From positions 372,001 to 436,000 of the forward strand of contig NZ_JAAAXJ010000004.1 of the NCBI RefSeq assembly GCF_009910705.1: DNA of 64,000 nt, written 5' to 3'. The translations under genes and the position numbers were made by a program. This document shows positions 16,019-24,316 of the stretch, in pieces. A model generated the notes under the pieces. That model was not told the origin of the DNA and did not search any database. It saw only the letters and a list, made by a program, of their open reading frames with translations. Position 1 is the stretch's first letter; every line of letters starts with the position of its first letter. Source of the stretch: Microvirga arsenatis (GTDB lineage: Bacteria; Pseudomonadota; Alphaproteobacteria; Rhizobiales; Beijerinckiaceae).

Positions 16019-17143
16019 TCAAGCTCTGGTGATCCGGATGGCGCCCTCGCCGCGCCAGTGCCCGATGGAGGTGACGAGGGCCTCGTTCGCTCCGCCCTGC
16101 GCGACAAGACCCGCCGCCAGCGCGACGCCGGTGTGAGCCTGGGCTTCCATGGTGTGGCCGACGAGATCGCCGGTTGCGTGAATCGTCGCGCCAGGCGCGA
16201 TGTCCTTCAGGGCCGCCTGCTCCTCCTCCGTGATGCCCTTGACGCCCGTGGCGCCCGACAGCACCAGGTCGGGCTTGGCCCCGAGCTGCCGCGACAGGCC
16301 GTGAAGCGCGCCCTCGACGCTGCCGGCCTTGCGGCGGCTGCGGTCGGAGGCGACGCCGGCGATGGCGGCCAGAGGCTTCGCCCCGCGCGAGGCGGCGTGC
16401 TCGCGGGATTCCAGCACCAGGAAGCAGGCTCCGCTGCCCAGGATCATGCCGCCGCCCTCGGGCCCGCGTTTCCAGACGGGACGGTAGGGCTGCTTCCAAA
16501 GGAAGCCGCCCATCTCGTAGATCAGGAGCACGTCGGGCCGCTCGGCGTTGTAGGCGCCGCCCACCAGGAAGATGTCGTCCTGCCCCGAGGCGATGCGTTC
16601 GCGGGCGATGCGGATCGCGTCCACGCCGCTCGATTCCTCGCCCATGAAGGTGCGCGAGGCGCCCGTGACCCCGTGGACGATGGAGATGTTGCCGGCGAGC
16701 AGGTTCGAAAGCTGCGCGAGAAAGAGGGTCGGTCGCAGGTCGCTCATCAGGCGCTCGTTGAGGAAGACGCCCGGGTTGTCGGCCTTGCGGAGCCCGGTGA
16801 GGATCCCCCCGTCGACGGCATAGTCGCGCTCGCCGCCGCCGGCGGAGACGATGAGCTGCATGCGGCCCTTCAAGGCCGCATCATCCTTGGCGCCGGCCGC
16901 GTCGAGGGCAAGGCCCGCCGCATAGCAGCCCAGCTTCTGCCAGGGCTCCATCTGCCGCTGGTCGGATTTCTTGGGGATCTGCCGGTCCCATTCCAGCGGG
17001 GTTGCCGGATGGACCGGGAAAGGCTCGAAGGCGGCCGTGTCGGTCCTGGGCGCCGCCCCGCCGGCGAGCGCCGCCAGATGCGTCTCCAGGCCCTCTCCGG
17101 CGCAGGAGACGATCCCGATCCCCGTGATGACGACGTCCCGCAT
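16019..17143 (-). CDS. fabF2XL: Ketosynthase-like protein without catalytic Cys (second KAS of the cluster)
   Basis: 374 residues, shorter than its neighbour KAS. The N-terminal MRDVVITGIGIVS and the block SSGVDAIRIARERIASGQDD align with the KAS fold, but the active-site Cys position is E170 (GEESSG where FabF1 has ACSSG). The first catalytic His position is also not His (LSGATGVKG); only H330 in GDLVGHT remains. It therefore cannot do normal condensation and may act as a chain-length-factor-like partner (inference). The ATG shares one base with the fabZ stop (TGATG). Confidence 0.85.
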   Translation of the reverse strand: MRDVVITGIGIVSCAGEGLETHLAALAGGAAPRTDTAAFEPFPVHPATPLEWDRQIPKKSDQRQMEPWQKLGCYAAGLALDAAGAKDDAALKGRMQLIVSAGGGERDYAVDGGILTGLRKADNPGVFLNERLMSDLRPTLFLAQLSNLLAGNISIVHGVTGASRTFMGEESSGVDAIRIARERIASGQDDIFLVGGAYNAERPDVLLIYEMGGFLWKQPYRPVWKRGPEGGGMILGSGACFLVLESREHAASRGAKPLAAIAGVASDRSRRKAGSVEGALHGLSRQLGAKPDLVLSGATGVKGITEEEQAALKDIAPGATIHATGDLVGHTMEAQAHTGVALAAGLVAQGGANEALVTSIGHWRGEGAIRITRA

Positions 17144-17604
17144 CAAACGCTCTCCTCCAGGAGGCCGATGCGCCGGGCTTGCGCGCGCATCAGGCCGTCC
17201 ATGCCTTCGGGAAAGGGCATGATCCGGAAGCGCAGCTCCGCATCGCAGATCGGCTTGCCCTCGGCCGTGATCCTGGCCTTGGTCACCGCATAGCCCGAGC
17301 CCTCGTGCTCCAGCTGCGCCGTGACGGCGAGCACCGTACCCGGTCCCACGAAGGTGCGAAAGCGCGCCTTATCGACGCCCATCAGGAACGGCATGTGGGT
17401 GAAGCCCATGAGGCCGAGCACCAGATAGCCGGAGGCCTGGGCCATGGTTTCGGTGAGAAGGACGCCGGGCACCAGGGGATGGCCGGGGAAATGCCCTTCG
17501 AAGACGGGGCTTTCCTGCGGGACGACGGAGGAGACCTCGATCCGCTTGGTCTCGCGGTCGAGGCTCGTCACCCGGTCGATCATTTCAAAATATTCGAGGC
17601 GCAT
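17143..17604 (-). CDS. fabZXL: 3-hydroxyacyl-ACP dehydratase FabZ-like of the very-long-chain cluster
   Basis: 153 residues, hot-dog fold. The FabZ active-site block GHFPGHPLVPGVLLTETMAQ is intact, with its conserved His and the Glu supplied by ETMAQ. It dehydrates 3-hydroxyacyl-ACP in each elongation round. The start is the ATG before RLEYFEMIDRV; upstream in-frame codons lack similarity. The stop codon overlaps the fabF2XL start. Confidence 0.92.
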   Translation of the reverse strand: MRLEYFEMIDRVTSLDRETKRIEVSSVVPQESPVFEGHFPGHPLVPGVLLTETMAQASGYLVLGLMGFTHMPFLMGVDKARFRTFVGPGTVLAVTAQLEHEGSGYAVTKARITAEGKPICDAELRFRIMPFPEGMDGLMRAQARRIGLLEESV

Positions 17605-17728
17605 CCGGATTCCGTACCCTATCGCTCCCGGCGGGTTCAATGGGAAGAGAATCCATGAGGCGGGGCGCTTGATGGATCGCCTCTTCGAGCCGGCCCGTTC
17701 GGCCGGCCCGCCGGGACATATCGTTCGA

Positions 17729-18010
17729 TCAGGCCTGCTTGGCGGCCACCAGCGCGTCGATGCGCGCCACGAGGTTCTTCAGGACGAAGTATTCCTCGGC
17801 CGGGGCCTTGCCCTCGTTCACCTCCTGGGTCCACTGCTCCAGGGGCAGCTTGATCCCGAAGGCCTTGTCGATGGCGAACGCGATGTCGAGGAAGGCGAGC
17901 GAGTCGATGCCCAGATCCTCGATGGCGTGGCTCTCGGGCGTGATCTGCTCGCGCGGGATGTCGGCCGTCTCTGAAATGATGCCGGCGACGGTCTCGAAGG
18001 TGGACGACAT
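17729..18010 (-). CDS. acpXL: Acyl carrier protein AcpXL
   Basis: 93 residues. The phosphopantetheine site is S37 in [18 protein letters not shown], and the protein is acidic. AcpXL is the dedicated carrier on which Rhizobiales build the 27-hydroxyoctacosanoyl group of lipid A. The assignment rests on the ACP motif, the longer C-terminal helix region than in housekeeping ACP, and the downstream fabZ-fabF2-fabF1 order. It is the first gene of the cluster, 124 bases before fabZXL. Confidence 0.92.
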   Translation of the reverse strand: MSSTFETVAGIISETADIPREQITPESHAIEDLGIDSLAFLDIAFAIDKAFGIKLPLEQWTQEVNEGKAPAEEYFVLKNLVARIDALVAAKQA

Positions 18011-18288
18011 GACGCCGTTCTCCTGAATATGCTGGGTCTCAACGATACAGCGCCGGCAAGCGTTAAAGCCCGGTGTCCAGCCGCTCTTTTCGTCAAGGAG
18101 GGTTGTGTCGAACGGCACCCCTTACACGACAGGCGGCAGACCGGCAACCGATTGGTTTCGTCCTCTCCCCCGGCCGGGGGCAACCGCCGGAGGCGCAAAC
18201 GATTGATTAATCGGCCGCCATCGCCGATAAGGGCCGCCTTCGGAGCGCATCCGAATGATCTTACATTGAGACAGATTGCTGGATCGAC

Positions 18289-19011
18289 GTGTTCAACAGG
18301 TTCCTCAAGCCTGAAATCCGCTATGCCCGGCGCATGGCGCGGATCGCCCGCTGGGACCGGCCCGTCGAGGGCGTGGCCGGGCGCCTGCGCGCCTGGGCCC
18401 ACATGCTCGTCGCCGATCACGGGCTGTTCCGCCTCTTCTACCTCAACAAGCACCAGGTCACCGACCGGCTCTGGCGTTCGGCCCAGCCGGCCCCTCACCA
18501 GATCGCCGCCCTGAAGGCGGAGGGGATCCGCACCATCATCAACCTGCGCGGCGGCCGGGAGCACGGCTCCTGGCAGCTCCAGAAGGAAACCTGCGAGCGG
18601 CTCGGCATCCACCTGGTGGAGTTCGTCGTCCGCTCCCGCGGCGCGCCGGACCGGGAGACCCTGCTCTCGGCCAAGGACTTCTTCGACACCATCGAGTATC
18701 CGGCGGTCCTGCACTGCAAGTCGGGCGCGGACCGGGCCGGCTTCGTCGCCGCCCTCTATCTCATCGTCTACGAGGGGAAGTCCATCGACGAGGCCCAGCG
18801 GCAATTGTCGATGCGCTACGGCCATTTCCGCTTCTCGAAGACCGGCATCCTCGACGCCTTCTTCGACCTCTACCGCCGGGAGGGCGAGGCCCGGGGCATC
18901 CCGTTCCTCACCTGGATCGAGACGCAGTACGACGCCGAGGCCCTGGAGCGGAGCTTCCGCCCCGGCTTCTGGTCCCATCTCCTCGTCGACAGGATCATGC
19001 GGCGGGAATAG
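18289..19011 (+). CDS. Dual-specificity/tyrosine phosphatase-like protein
   Basis: 240 residues from a GTG. The P-loop is HCKSGADRAG with C143 and R149 (CX5R), preceded by the strand EYPAVLH. LWRSAQPAPHQIAALKAEGIRTIINLRG is the typical N-terminal half of bacterial DSP-like phosphatases. Such enzymes hydrolyse phosphotyrosine, phosphoinositides or phospholipid head groups. The location next to acpXL and an MsbA-like exporter favours an envelope or lipid substrate (inference only). Divergent from acpXL, 278 bases apart, a stretch holding only a small CGATT/AATCG palindrome near 18200. Confidence 0.82.
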   Translation: MFNRFLKPEIRYARRMARIARWDRPVEGVAGRLRAWAHMLVADHGLFRLFYLNKHQVTDRLWRSAQPAPHQIAALKAEGIRTIINLRGGREHGSWQLQKETCERLGIHLVEFVVRSRGAPDRETLLSAKDFFDTIEYPAVLHCKSGADRAGFVAALYLIVYEGKSIDEAQRQLSMRYGHFRFSKTGILDAFFDLYRREGEARGIPFLTWIETQYDAEALERSFRPGFWSHLLVDRIMRRE

Positions 19012-19021
19012 CCGCCGTGCC

Positions 19022-20803
19022 TCAGGAAGCGGCCAGGCTCGGCTCGCTGTCGTCGGAGAGCTGGAGCCGGTGCAGGCGGGCATAGGCGCCCGCCCGGGCG
19101 ATCAGGGTTTCGTGGGAGCCCGTCTCCGCGATGCGCCCGCCCTCCATCACCACGATCTTCTCCGCATTGCGCACGGTGGAGAGCCGATGGGCGATGACGA
19201 GGGTGGTGCGCCCCTTCATGAGCCGCCGGATGGCGTCCTGGACCAGGCGCTCGGACTCGGAATCGAGGGCGCTCGTGGCCTCGTCCAGGAGCAGGATCGG
19301 CGCGTCCTTCAGGAAGGCGCGGGCGAGCGAGATGCGCTGGCGCTCGCCGCCGGACAGGCGCCCGCCGCCGGGGCCGACCACGGTGTCGTAGCCCTCCGGG
19401 AGCCGCATGATGAAGTCGTGGGCGGCGGCTGCCTTGGCCGCCTCCAGGATCTCCTCCTCGGTCGCCTGCGGCCGGCCGAAGGCGATGTTCGCCCGCACCG
19501 TGTCGTCGAAGAGGATCACGTCCTGGCTCACCACCGCGATGGACCCGCGCAGGCTCGCCAGGGACACGTCCCGGACATCCTGGCCGTCGATCAGCACGGC
19601 TCCCCCGGTGACATCGTAAAGACGCGGCACGAGGGAGAGCAGGGTGGACTTGCCCGAGCCCGAACGGCCCACGAGGGCGGTCGTCTGGCCCGCCTCCGCA
19701 ACGAGGTCCACATGGCTGAGGGCCGCGGCGTCCCCGGTATAGGAGAAGGACAGGTTCGAGAAGCGGATCTCCCCGCCCGCCAGCTGGAGCGGCCGGGCGC
19801 CGGGCCGGTCCTGGATCCGGGGGGCCTCGTCCATCACGTCGAAGGTGCGCTGCAGGGCGGCTGCGGCCTCCTGCACGATGGCATTGAGGTTTCCAAGCGC
19901 CCGGATGGGCTGCGCCGCCATGACGAGGGCGCTGACGAAGCCCGTGAAGTCGCCGACCGTGCTGCTGCCGGAGAGAATCCGCTGGCCGATCAGCATCAGC
20001 ACGATGGCCACCGCGACGCCGCCGCCGGTCTCGAGCAGGGGATCCATTCGCCCGCGGGCGTTCGCGGCCTTCATCTTCAGGTCGCGCACATCGTCGAAGG
20101 TCTTGGCCGCCCGGCCCTTGAGGTAGCTCTCGAGCCGGTAGGTCTTGGCGATGCGGGTGCCGGCGAGGCTCTCGGTGATGAGGCTCGCCATCAGCCCCGT
20201 CTGCTCCTGGGTGGAGGCCGCCACCCGGCGCAGCTTGCGGCCGATCTTTTCCACAGGATAGGCGAAGAAGGGCGCGACGACGGCCGCCACCAGGGTCAGG
20301 ACCGGGTCGATCCAGAGCATCGCGGCAACCAGGGCGATGATGGTGGTGATCTCGCGCAGGAACACGGTCGAGAGGCGGGTGAGGGCCTCCCGGATGAAGG
20401 CGAAGTCCGTGGTGAAGCGCTGGGTGAGCGCCGCCGGGCTCTCACGCCCGATCTGGGCGAGGTCGGCCTCGATCATGTGCCCGTAGAGGGCCGTCTGCAT
20501 GTCGGCTTCGATGCGCGTCACCACCTTGTTGGTGAGGATCGTGAGCGCGAGCAGGGAAAAGCCCTTCACCGAGGTGACGGCGATCACGAAGAGCGGCGCC
20601 AGCATGATCGCATGGGCGTCCTTGGCGTCGAAGGCGTCGAAGGCCGCCTTGATCAGCACCGGATAGAGGCCCGTCGCCCCCGAGACCAGGGCCACCAGCA
20701 GCAGCACGAGGCCGAGCGTCTTCCTGTGCGGGCGCATCCAGTCGCGCCACAGGCGGCCGATCAGGGGAAGGGTGTCGCCTCGCAGGAGGCTCTTGCGCGC
20801 CAT
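19022..20803 (-). CDS. ABC exporter (MsbA-like, fused membrane and ATPase domains)
   Basis: 593 residues. The N-terminal half has six membrane helices (about residues 20-310); the C-terminal half is an ATPase with Walker A ALVGRSGSGKSTLLSL, signature LSGGERQRISLARA, Walker B ILLLDEATSALD and the switch His in VIAHRLSTV. The half-transporter works as a homodimer. It is of the lipid/multidrug type, and location beside lipid A genes suggests lipid A flipping, but Rhizobiales carry several such exporters. Ends 10 bases from the convergent phosphatase gene. Confidence 0.88.
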   Translation of the reverse strand: MARKSLLRGDTLPLIGRLWRDWMRPHRKTLGLVLLLVALVSGATGLYPVLIKAAFDAFDAKDAHAIMLAPLFVIAVTSVKGFSLLALTILTNKVVTRIEADMQTALYGHMIEADLAQIGRESPAALTQRFTTDFAFIREALTRLSTVFLREITTIIALVAAMLWIDPVLTLVAAVVAPFFAYPVEKIGRKLRRVAASTQEQTGLMASLITESLAGTRIAKTYRLESYLKGRAAKTFDDVRDLKMKAANARGRMDPLLETGGGVAVAIVLMLIGQRILSGSSTVGDFTGFVSALVMAAQPIRALGNLNAIVQEAAAALQRTFDVMDEAPRIQDRPGARPLQLAGGEIRFSNLSFSYTGDAAALSHVDLVAEAGQTTALVGRSGSGKSTLLSLVPRLYDVTGGAVLIDGQDVRDVSLASLRGSIAVVSQDVILFDDTVRANIAFGRPQATEEEILEAAKAAAAHDFIMRLPEGYDTVVGPGGGRLSGGERQRISLARAFLKDAPILLLDEATSALDSESERLVQDAIRRLMKGRTTLVIAHRLSTVRNAEKIVVMEGGRIAETGSHETLIARAGAYARLHRLQLSDDSEPSLAAS

Positions 20804-20909
20804 GGGCTCTATGAAACTCTTGTCCGAAGGCTTGCGGTTAGCATGTGAACCGTCGCTCCGCAAACCCCGAGCCGGGCCTCCCGCGCGAAGCGACGAGGAA
20901 TCGCACCCT

Positions 20910-23306
20910 TCAGACGGCCCGCAGGTGCCGGATCGGCCGGCCCGGCGCGATCATCTCGGCGGCGGCGATGATGCCCTGGGCGTCGATGCCGAAATGCCGG
21001 TAGAGGTCGCGGATCGTCCCTGTCTGGCCGAAATGCTCCACGCCCAGCGAGCGGGTGCGGTGGCCCATCACGGAGCCCATCCAGGCGAGCGTCGCCGGAT
21101 GGCCGTCGATCACCGTCACGAGCCCGCAATGGGCCGGCACCTCGGCGAGAAGCCGCTCCACATGGGAACGGGCGTGGACGAGGCCGCGCTCGCGGGCGCG
21201 CTGGGCCGCCGTCCAGCCCGCATTGAGCCGGTCGGCCGACGTGATGGCCAAGAGCCCGACATCGCGCCGGTCCTCGGCCATCAGCCCCACCGCCTCGATC
21301 GCCTCGGGCGCCACCGCACCGGTATAGGCAACGACGACCTGGGCGTTCGGCCCGGGCTTCCGCAGCCAGTAGGCGCCGGCCATGATGTCGTCGGCCAGCT
21401 CTGCTGTCATTTCGCGCTGCGGCTGCTCGAGGGTGCGGGTGGAGAGGCGAAGATAGACCGAGCCGCCGGTCTCGTCGCGCAGCCAGGTCCTCTCGTTCGG
21501 CTCCCCCTCCCCGCTCTTCTGCATGTAATCGAAGGCCCAGCGCATGATGACGGCGAGTTCGTCCACGAAGGCCGGTTCGAAGGAGGCGAGCCCGTCCTGC
21601 GCCATGCCCACCAGGGGCGTGCCGATGGATTGATGCGCGCCGCCCTCCGGCGCCAGCGTCACGCCCGAGGGCGTGGCGACGATCATGAAGCGGGCGTCCT
21701 GGTAGCAGGCATAGTTGAGCGCATCGGCGCCGCGATAGATGAACGGATCGTAGAGGGTGCCGATGGGCAGGATCCGCTCGCCGAAGAGGGAGTGCGACAA
21801 CCCTAAGGCCGAGAGCACGATGAACAGGTTCATCTCGGCGATGCCGAGCTCGATATGCTGGCCGGACGGGGAGAATTCCCAGTTGTAGGTGGAGGGAATC
21901 CGCTCCTTCTTGAAGGTGTCGACCAGGCTCTCTCGGGCATAGAGCCCGCGCCGGTTCACCCAGGCGCCGAGATTGGTGGAGACGGTCACGTCCGGCGCCG
22001 TGGTGACGACGCGGGAGGCGAGCGGGTGATCGGAACGGGCGAGCTCGTTGAGGATGAGCCCGAAACCCTGCTGGGTCGACATGGCCGGATTGGCCGGGAA
22101 GGCAAGCTTTTCCGGCACCGGCACGGGCGGCGCGGAATAGCGGCGGGTGCCCTTCTGGACGAACGGCACCGCGGCCAGGAAACGCTCGATCTCGGCCTGC
22201 GGAACCTTAAGGCCTTCGAACTTGTCCCATTCGTGCCCCGGCCGCACCCCTTGAGTCCTCTGCCAGGCCTCCATCTGGGAGGGCGTCAGCATGCCGGAAT
22301 GGTTGTCCTTGTGGCCGGCGAGCGGCAGCCCGAAGCCCTTGATGGTGTAGGCCAGGAAGCAGACCGGCCGGTCGTGCTCCCGCGCCTTTTCGAAGGCATC
22401 GAGCAGGCTCGGCAGGTCGTGGCCGCCGAGATTGGTCATGAGCGCGGCCAGTTCCTCATCCGAGCGCTTCTCGATGAGGCGGGTCACCGGTCCCTGGTCG
22501 CCGAGATCGTCGAGGAGGCGCTTTCTCCAAGCCGCTCCTCCCTGGTAGGTCAGGGCGGAATAGAGCTGGTTGGGGCAGGAATCGATCCAGTCGCGAAGCT
22601 TCTCGCCGCCGGGCTCGGCAAAGGCTTGCTTCATGAGCGAGCCGTGCTTGAGCACCACCACGTCCCAGCCGAAATTGCGGAAGAGCGCCTCGAAGCGCTC
22701 CCACAGGCCTTCCCGGATGACGGCATCGAGGCTCTGGCGGTTGTAGTCGATGATCCACCAGGTATTGCGGATGCCGTGCTTCCAGCCCTCGAGCAGGGCC
22801 TCGAAGATGTTGCCCTCGTCCATCTCCGCATCGCCCACGAGGGAGATCATGCGGCCCTCGGGCTTGTCCTTGGCCCAGCCATGCGCCTTGACGTAGTCCT
22901 GCACGAGGCTGGCGAACAGCGTCTGGGCGACGCCGAGGCCCACCGAGCCGGTGGAGAAGTCCACGTCGTCGATGTCCTTGGTGCGGGAGGGATAGGACTG
23001 CGCGCCCTTGTAGCCGCGGAAGTTCTCGAGCTTGTCCCGCGTCTGCCGGCCGAAGAGGTACTGGATCGCATGGTAGATCGGGCTGGCATGGGGCTTCACC
23101 GCCACCCGGTCCTCCGGCCGCAGCACCGAGAAGTAGAGGGCCGTCAGGATCGTGGAGAGGGAGGCGGAGGAGGCCTGGTGTCCGCCGATCTTGAGCCCGT
23201 CCCCGTTGGGGCGCAGGTGGTTGGCGTTGTGGATCGTCCAGGTGGAGAGCCAGAGCACCTTGCGCTCGAGTTCCTTCAAGATGCTCAGGTGCCGTTGATC
23301 CGCCAT
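20910..23306 (-). CDS. AceE/transketolase-like thiamine diphosphate enzyme (homodimeric E1 type)
   Basis: 798 residues. The TPP/metal motif is GDAEMDEGN followed by IIDYNRQ. KIGGHQAS, FSTGSVGLGVAQTLFASL and AYTIKGFGLPLAGHKDNHSG resemble the homodimeric pyruvate dehydrogenase E1 (AceE) more than ordinary transketolase, though the protein is shorter than AceE (about 890). The pyrimidine-binding part with ELGIAEMNLF follows near residue 490. No E2 or E3 gene is nearby, so the substrate 2-oxo acid is unknown. The start is the ATG before ADQRHLSIL, with GGAGGAACC-like sequence upstream. Confidence 0.8.
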   Translation of the reverse strand: MADQRHLSILKELERKVLWLSTWTIHNANHLRPNGDGLKIGGHQASSASLSTILTALYFSVLRPEDRVAVKPHASPIYHAIQYLFGRQTRDKLENFRGYKGAQSYPSRTKDIDDVDFSTGSVGLGVAQTLFASLVQDYVKAHGWAKDKPEGRMISLVGDAEMDEGNIFEALLEGWKHGIRNTWWIIDYNRQSLDAVIREGLWERFEALFRNFGWDVVVLKHGSLMKQAFAEPGGEKLRDWIDSCPNQLYSALTYQGGAAWRKRLLDDLGDQGPVTRLIEKRSDEELAALMTNLGGHDLPSLLDAFEKAREHDRPVCFLAYTIKGFGLPLAGHKDNHSGMLTPSQMEAWQRTQGVRPGHEWDKFEGLKVPQAEIERFLAAVPFVQKGTRRYSAPPVPVPEKLAFPANPAMSTQQGFGLILNELARSDHPLASRVVTTAPDVTVSTNLGAWVNRRGLYARESLVDTFKKERIPSTYNWEFSPSGQHIELGIAEMNLFIVLSALGLSHSLFGERILPIGTLYDPFIYRGADALNYACYQDARFMIVATPSGVTLAPEGGAHQSIGTPLVGMAQDGLASFEPAFVDELAVIMRWAFDYMQKSGEGEPNERTWLRDETGGSVYLRLSTRTLEQPQREMTAELADDIMAGAYWLRKPGPNAQVVVAYTGAVAPEAIEAVGLMAEDRRDVGLLAITSADRLNAGWTAAQRARERGLVHARSHVERLLAEVPAHCGLVTVIDGHPATLAWMGSVMGHRTRSLGVEHFGQTGTIRDLYRHFGIDAQGIIAAAEMIAPGRPIRHLRAV

Positions 23307-23390
23307 AAGGTTCCTCCCGGTTTTGCCGAGATATATGCTGGAAGCTTTTCCGATGCGAGGTCTAAGGCTTGGGAGCGGCCGCAGGAGGTG

Positions 23391-23420
23391 GAAAAACGAA
23401 AAGCCCGCCATCCGGCGGGC
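23391..23420 (-). terminator. Rho-independent terminator of tRNA-Gly
   Basis: On the minus strand GCCCGCC, loop GGAT, GGCGGGC, then TTTTCGTTTTTC. It lies 30 bases beyond the CCA end of the tRNA. Confidence 0.8.
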
Positions 23421-23450
23421 CTTCGTAAGCACTCTCAGATCCTGAGAGAT

Positions 23451-23525
23451 TGGAGCGGGCGAAGGGATTCGAACCCTCGACCCCAACCTTGGCAAGGTTG
23501 TGCTCTACCCCTGAGCTACACCCGC
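23451..23525 (-). tRNA. tRNA-Gly (anticodon GCC)
   Basis: A full cloverleaf: acceptor stem GCGGGTG / CGCCCGC, D-arm GCTCAGGGGTAGAGC, anticodon loop TTGCCAA (GCC), T-arm with GGTTCGAATCC, and an encoded CCA end (TGG at 23451-23453 on the plus strand). No tRNA-borne integration or attachment repeat is seen on either side. Confidence 0.97.
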
Positions 23526-23688
23526 GCTCCGCGATGCCGCAGCATCGTTGCGAGGCCGTTGATGTGCCCCAAAACGGCGCGCTTTGCAAGAGGGTCCGGG
23601 CGATCTTTTCAGCCGGACCCTTGAGCCTGCTTCATCCGGTCGCTAGAAGCCGGGCAGGATTTTCGAAGGTTTCCGTTGGAGTTCTGCC

Positions 23689-24228
23689 TTGGCCCCTCTC
23701 TCCCCGCAGGAGCTTTTGGACCGTCTGTCGTCGCTCGGCATCCAGGCCGAGACGGTGGAGCACGAGCCCGTCTTCACGGTGGCCGAATCGAAAGCCATCA
23801 AGGAGCTGATCCCGGGAGCCCACACCAAGAACCTGTTCGTGAAGGACAGGAAGGGCCGCTTCTTCCTGATCTCCGCCAAGCACGACACCGCCATCGACCT
23901 CAAGCGCGCCCACGAGGCGCTCGGCGCCTCGGGCCGACTCTCCTTCGGCTCCGCCGACCAGCTGCGGGCGCTGCTCGGGGTCGAGCCGGGTTCCGTCACC
24001 GCCTTTGCGGTGGTGAACGACACGGACGGCAAGGTGACCATGGTGCTCGATGCCAACCTGATGGAACATGAGCGGGTGAACTTCCACCCGCTGGTCAATT
24101 CCATGACCACGGGCGTCTCCCGGGAGGATCTGTTGAAGTTCTTGCAGGCCACCGGGCACGAACCCACGATCCTGCGCCTGCCGGAACCCCCGGCGGAATT
24201 GCCAGACAGCGCCCAAGCTCCCATCTAA
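23689..24228 (+). CDS. Prolyl-tRNA editing deacylase (ProXp-ala/PrdX, YbaK-like)
   Basis: 179 residues from a TTG. The YbaK/ProX domain spans nearly the whole protein: VEHEPVFTVAESKAI, HTKNLFVKDRKGRFFLI with the conserved Lys, and the C-terminal LMEHERVNFHPLVNSMTTGVS. Freestanding enzymes of this group hydrolyse mischarged Ala-tRNA(Pro) in the cytosol. The C-terminal 30 residues are Pro-rich and variable. Followed 88 bases later by the thioredoxin-TPR gene. Confidence 0.87.
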   Translation: MAPLSPQELLDRLSSLGIQAETVEHEPVFTVAESKAIKELIPGAHTKNLFVKDRKGRFFLISAKHDTAIDLKRAHEALGASGRLSFGSADQLRALLGVEPGSVTAFAVVNDTDGKVTMVLDANLMEHERVNFHPLVNSMTTGVSREDLLKFLQATGHEPTILRLPEPPAELPDSAQAPI

Positions 24229-24316
24229 GGCATCGGACGCAATCGGCGGATTCCGCTTTCGGGATCCATTTTCCGCACGATGCGCTAAGACGTTCTTCCC
24301 ACGAATCGAGGATCGC

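Noticed and set aside
18200-18213. CGATT/AATCG palindrome in the acpXL-phosphatase gap
   Set aside because: Only 5-bp arms; chance occurrence is likely.
23391-23690. tRNA-Gly as a possible integration site of a genomic island
   Set aside because: No integrase gene and no repeated tRNA 3' end nearby; flanking genes look ordinary.
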